Below are positions 6,233 to 8,918 of a stretch of 8,918 nt of DNA, one piece after another. This DNA is from JACDBE01 sp051002015. GTDB taxonomy: Bacteria; Actinomycetota; Acidimicrobiia; Spongiisociales; UBA5794. The stretch spans positions 1-8,918 of the forward strand of contig JBPCMS010000066.1 of NCBI GenBank assembly GCA_051002015.1, written 5' to 3'. The number at the start of each line of letters is the position of its first letter. Within the stretch, counting starts at the first letter, position 1. Position numbers and translations under genes: made by a program. The notes beneath the pieces were generated by a model. The model saw only the letters and a program-made list of their open reading frames with translations, was not told the origin of the DNA and ran no database searches.

Positions 6233-7594
6233 ATGGATCTCTCGGGCATCTTCAAGGCGTACGACGTGCGCGGGGTCTTTCCCGACCAGATCGACACCCA
6301 AGCGGCGCACCATATCGGCGCCGCTTTCGCCGTCTTCGCCGGGTCCGACCGGATCGCCGTCGGGCACGACTGCCGCCTGTCATCGCCCGATCTGGTGGCC
6401 TCCGTGGTGGCGGGAATCACCTCGCAGGGGGTCGATGTCGCCCTGCTCGGGCCCATCACCACCGACGCCCTGTACTTCGCCGCAGGGGCATGGTCGCTTC
6501 CCGGGGTGATGGTCACCGCCTCCCACAACCCTGCCGAGTACAACGGGCTCAAGTTCTGCCTGGCGGGGGCGGCCCCGGTCGGCGAGGACAGCGGGCTCAG
6601 GGAGATTCGGCGGATGGCCGAGTCCGGGCTGCCCGAAGCCACCGCCACCGGTGAGGTCGCCGAGGTCGCCGTCATCGACGCCTACGTGGATCACCTGCTG
6701 GGGATCGTCGAGGCCGACTCGATCGGACCCCTCCGGGTAGCCGTCGACGGCGGCAACGGGATGGCGGGCGTGGCCGTGCCCCAGGTGTTCGACCGCCTCG
6801 AGGCTCAACTCGACCCGCTCTACCTGGAGCCGGACGGCACCTTTCCCAACCATCCCGCCGATCCGCTCCGCCCCGAGAACATCGCAGACCTGCTCGACCT
6901 GGTGGCTCGGACCAGCCCAGACCTCGCCGTCGCCTTCGACGGGGACGCCGACCGGGCGTTCTTCGTCGACGAGGCGGGGGTCGCCCTTCCCGGCAGCACC
7001 ACCACCGCCATCATCGCCGCCTGGTACCTGGCGCGCCGGCCGGGCGCCACCATCGTGCACAACCTCATCTGCAGCCGGGCGGTCCCCGAAACGGTGCGGG
7101 CCGGAGGCGGCACCCCGGTGCGTACCAGGGTGGGCCATTCCTTCATCAAGGAGGTCATGAAGGAGACCGGCGCCGTGTTCGGGGGCGAGCACTCCGGCCA
7201 CTACTACTTCGAGGACCATTACCGGGCCGACTCGGGGATCCTGGCCATGCTGGTGCTGCTCAGGGTGATGTCGGACGACGGACGGCCCCTGTCGGAGATC
7301 CGCCGCCGCTACGAGCCGTACGCCCAATCCGGTGAGATCAACCTCGAGGTCGCCGATGCCACCACCGCCATGGACCGGGTCGCCGCCGGTCTGCCCGACC
7401 GCACCCCCGACCTCCTCGACGGGCTCACCATCGACCTCGACGAGGGTGCCTGGTTCAACCTGCGGCCCTCCAACACCGAACCCCTGCTGCGGCTCAACGT
7501 CGAAGCGGCGACACCCGAACGGGTGGCCGAGGTCGTCGCTCTCGTCACCGCTCTCGTCGTAGCCACCGAACCCGCTGGAGGCCGTCATGCGTGA
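6233..7594 (+). CDS. manB: Phosphomannomutase/phosphoglucomutase
   Basis: This 453-residue protein, the usual length of the family, interconverts hexose-6-phosphate and hexose-1-phosphate in the cytoplasm and feeds GDP-mannose or UDP-glucose synthesis. All four alpha-D-phosphohexomutase signatures are present. They are TASHNP (95-100) with the phosphorylated Ser97, DGDADR (236-241) for Mg2+, GEHSGH (318-323) for the sugar ring, and RPSNTEP (411-417) for the substrate phosphate. The N-terminus FKAYDVRG is also typical. It opens an operon: the Trm112-like gene begins eight bases inside its end, then the isomerase and the adenosylhomocysteinase genes follow with overlapping stops and starts. The manB assignment rests on that actinobacterial gene order; the motifs alone do not separate mannose from glucose specificity. 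There is no Shine-Dalgarno sequence, and a TACACT box just upstream suggests a leaderless transcript. Nothing looks truncated. Confidence 0.93.
   Translation: MDLSGIFKAYDVRGVFPDQIDTQAAHHIGAAFAVFAGSDRIAVGHDCRLSSPDLVASVVAGITSQGVDVALLGPITTDALYFAAGAWSLPGVMVTASHNPAEYNGLKFCLAGAAPVGEDSGLREIRRMAESGLPEATATGEVAEVAVIDAYVDHLLGIVEADSIGPLRVAVDGGNGMAGVAVPQVFDRLEAQLDPLYLEPDGTFPNHPADPLRPENIADLLDLVARTSPDLAVAFDGDADRAFFVDEAGVALPGSTTTAIIAAWYLARRPGATIVHNLICSRAVPETVRAGGGTPVRTRVGHSFIKEVMKETGAVFGGEHSGHYYFEDHYRADSGILAMLVLLRVMSDDGRPLSEIRRRYEPYAQSGEINLEVADATTAMDRVAAGLPDRTPDLLDGLTIDLDEGAWFNLRPSNTEPLLRLNVEAATPERVAEVVALVTALVVATEPAGGRHA
7576..7581 (+). promoter_or_regulatory. Ribosome-binding site of the Trm112-like gene
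   Basis: TGGAGG lies five bases before ATG 7587, inside the last codons of the hexomutase gene. It is the strongest Shine-Dalgarno match in this part of the window and fixes the start of the small gene despite the overlap. Confidence 0.6.
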
Positions 7595-7766
7595 CCTGAT
7601 CGCACCCGAGCTGCTCGCCATCATGCAGTGTGTCCGCTGCGCCGGCAGGCTCGAGCCGCAGACCGAGCCGCCTTCGCTCCTGTGCACCGGGTGCGGGCTG
7701 CGTTACCCCGTTGTCGACGGGGTCCCGGTGATGCTACTGGAGGAAGCGGTCGAAACCCGATCGTGA
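7587..7766 (+). CDS. Trm112-like small zinc-binding protein
   Basis: This 59-residue protein starts at ATG 7587 and ends with TGA 7764-7766. It carries two cysteine pairs, CVRC and CTGC, about 20 residues apart, followed by GLRYPVVDGVPVMLLEEA. This is the Trm112p/YcaR zinc-finger-like fold, in which 'YPV.DGIP.ML' is the standard ending. In eukaryotes and archaea Trm112 is a small activating partner of several class I methyltransferases that act on tRNA, rRNA or proteins. In bacteria the role is mostly unknown. Its start overlaps the hexomutase gene by eight bases and its stop overlaps the isomerase GTG, so it is co-translated with sugar-phosphate enzymes. A gene of this family at this position is recurrent in actinobacteria as I recall, which argues against a chance ORF. 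It could help a methyltransferase, or it could be a zinc accessory to a neighbouring enzyme. Confidence 0.87.
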   Translation: MRDLIAPELLAIMQCVRCAGRLEPQTEPPSLLCTGCGLRYPVVDGVPVMLLEEAVETRS

Positions 7767-8779
7767 GCCCCGACCCGGTGGAGCCTTCGATGGCGGACCT
7801 GGTCGCCGGCCTGCCCGACCAGCTCCGCTGGGGGCTCGACCTCGACCCGGTCCCGCTCCCCCCCGCCGACCATGTGGTCATTCTCGGGATGGGCGGCTCG
7901 GGGATGGCGGGGCGCCTGGCGGCGATGGTCGCCGCGCGGGGGCCGGCGGTGGTCCAGGTGCACCCGGACTATGGGCTACCCGGGTGGGTCATCCCCAACC
8001 GCGCCCTGGTGGTGGCGGTCAGCTATTCGGGCAACACCGCCGAGACGCTCACCGGTCTCACCGAAGCCGTCGCCGCCGGGCTCCCCGTCGCCGTTGTCTC
8101 GACCGGTGGCGAGATTGGTGCCCTCGCCGTCCATACCGGGATCCCGTCGGTCACCGTCCCCGCCGGTATGCAGCCGAGGGCGGCGCTGGGGCATCTGGTG
8201 GCGGCGACCCTCTCGATCCTGGCCGCGGCGGGGGTGATCCCTGACCCGTCAGCCGACCTCTCCGCCGCCGCCGACACCGCCGAGCACCTGCTTGCCGACG
8301 GCAACGGTCCCGGCTGGGCCCTCGGCACCGAACTGGGCGAGGCGCTGGTCGACCGCATACCGCTGGTGATCGGGGGAAGCGGTCCGGCGGCGATGGCGGC
8401 GGGGCGGTGGGCCACCCAGTTCAACGAGAACGCCAAGCGGGCCGCCTTCGCCGCCCTGATACCCGAGATGAACCACAACGCCCTCGAGGCGCTGGCGGCA
8501 GGCGTGCCCGAACCGGGGAGGCTCGGTGTGGTCGGGCTGCTCGATCCGGCCGGGGTCGCCGCCAACGACCGTAGGATTCGGCTCACCCTCGACCGCCTCG
8601 GGCCCACGGTGGCCCGCACCGGCGAGGTGGTCGCCCAAGGGAAGGGCATCCTCGAGCGGGCCGTCAGCCTGATCGCCGTTGGCGACGTGGCGTCGGTGGC
8701 CTTGGCCGAGCGGATCGGGGTCGACCCGGTGCCGGTCGACGCCCTCGAGGGCTTCAAGAGATCGCTGCAGGAAGGATGA
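7763..8779 (+). CDS. Bifunctional phosphoglucose/phosphomannose isomerase (SIS domain)
   Basis: As drawn, the protein has 338 residues from GTG 7763, whose GTGA overlaps the upstream stop. An alternative in-frame start, ATG 7790 (MADLVAGLPDQLRWGL), has GGTGGAG six bases upstream and would give 329 residues; it may be the main start. Two SIS subdomains are visible. The first has ILGMGGSGMAG (40-50) and the phosphate-binding SYSGNT (87-92). The second has LVIGGSGP, NENAK (221-225) and EMNHNALE (235-242). In the archaeal-type PGI/PMI family the Glu of 'ENAK' and the His of 'NHN' are the catalytic base and ring-opening residues, here Glu222 and His238. The ending GVDPVPVDALEGFKRSL is also family-typical. 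The enzyme links fructose-6-P with mannose-6-P and/or glucose-6-P, directly upstream of the hexomutase step. Its actinobacterial relatives next to manB are poorly characterised, so true activity here is inferred. Confidence 0.88.
   Translation: MSPDPVEPSMADLVAGLPDQLRWGLDLDPVPLPPADHVVILGMGGSGMAGRLAAMVAARGPAVVQVHPDYGLPGWVIPNRALVVAVSYSGNTAETLTGLTEAVAAGLPVAVVSTGGEIGALAVHTGIPSVTVPAGMQPRAALGHLVAATLSILAAAGVIPDPSADLSAAADTAEHLLADGNGPGWALGTELGEALVDRIPLVIGGSGPAAMAAGRWATQFNENAKRAAFAALIPEMNHNALEALAAGVPEPGRLGVVGLLDPAGVAANDRRIRLTLDRLGPTVARTGEVVAQGKGILERAVSLIAVGDVASVALAERIGVDPVPVDALEGFKRSLQEG
8769..8776 (+). promoter_or_regulatory. Ribosome-binding site that decides the adenosylhomocysteinase start
   Basis: AGGAAGGA ends five bases before GTG 8782, an ideal spacing, but it overlaps ATG 8776 and so cannot serve that codon. 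This favours the GTG two codons downstream as the true start. Confidence 0.55.
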
Positions 8780-8918
8780 ACGTGGACCACGACATCGCCA
8801 ATCCCGCGCTGGCCGAGCTCGGCGACCGCCGCATCGAGTGGGCGGCGCGCCGCATGCCGGTGCTCGCCACCATCCGGGAGCGCTTCGAGAAGGAGCAGCC
8901 GCTGGCGGGGATCACCGT
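8776..8918 (+). CDS. ahcY: S-adenosylhomocysteine hydrolase, N-terminal part, cut by window edge
   Basis: The frame is open to the window end and gives about 47 residues. After MN it reads VDHDIANPALAELGDRRIEW, then AARRMPVLATIRERFEKEQP and LAGITV. This is the conserved N-terminus of adenosylhomocysteinase, which splits S-adenosylhomocysteine to adenosine and homocysteine and so removes the product inhibitor of methyltransferases. The catalytic and NAD-binding parts lie beyond the window. ATG 8776 overlaps the isomerase stop as ATGA, but the Shine-Dalgarno sequence at 8769-8776 points to GTG 8782. The gene ends the visible operon, and its place after manB and the SIS isomerase matches a known actinobacterial neighbourhood. 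Confidence 0.88.
   Translation, partial: MNVDHDIANPALAELGDRRIEWAARRMPVLATIRERFEKEQPLAGIT

Noticed and set aside
5023..6675. A 550-codon minus-strand open frame spanning the family 2 glycosyltransferase and the hexomutase start
   Set aside because: It is out of frame with the real glycosyltransferase and crosses both candidate promoters; its translation shows no domain.
6380..7687. A 435-codon minus-strand frame opposite the hexomutase
   Set aside because: The four hexomutase signatures on the plus strand settle the coding strand.

Overview
The window is GC-rich DNA from an actinobacterium-like genome. The best lineage evidence is the run phosphohexomutase - Trm112-like zinc protein - SIS-domain phosphoglucose/phosphomannose isomerase - S-adenosylhomocysteine hydrolase at 6233-8918. 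That order resembles the manB/manA/sahH neighbourhood known from Actinobacteria such as Mycobacterium and Streptomyces. TANNNT-type -10 boxes placed directly in front of start codons without Shine-Dalgarno sites also fit. An Acidimicrobiia-like lineage is possible but is only a guess.

Left part (1-1561): a compact block of gene remnants on both strands. In order it holds the C-terminus of a YciI-type protein (+), a headless UvrA-type ABC ATPase C-terminus (+), a frameshifted TniB/TnsC-type transposition ATPase remnant (-), the C-terminal tail of a MocR-type regulator/aminotransferase (+), and a nearly complete but twice frameshifted pyridoxamine-5'-phosphate-oxidase-like flavin/F420 protein (-). 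The pieces abut almost without spacers. Most of the frame breaks can be repaired by adding a single G or C, so either real decay of an accessory region or single-base sequence errors could explain them.

Middle part (1631-6143): intact genes for a cell-envelope glycosylation module. A 759-residue polytopic membrane protein looks like a GT-C-type glycosyltransferase with a large external C-terminal domain. Its stop overlaps the start of a GtrA-type four-helix membrane protein. A BchM/UbiE-like methyltransferase of unknown substrate follows. A family-2 glycosyltransferase of the polyprenyl-phosphate-mannose/glucose synthase type lies on the opposite strand.

Right part (6233-8918): the tightly packed operon. 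The hexomutase and the isomerase connect fructose-6-P, mannose-6-P (or glucose-6-P) and the sugar-1-phosphate. The Trm112-like protein and S-adenosylhomocysteine hydrolase belong to methyl-transfer biology. The hexomutase and the family-2 glycosyltransferase are divergent, and each has an identical CTACACTG -10 region facing outward.

Read together, the middle and right parts could supply a whole route: sugar phosphate to nucleotide sugar (the guanylyl/uridylyltransferase is not in this window), to polyprenyl-phosphate sugar (family-2 enzyme), to flipping (GtrA), to transfer outside the membrane (GT-C protein). This pathway is inferred from families and gene order, not demonstrated.
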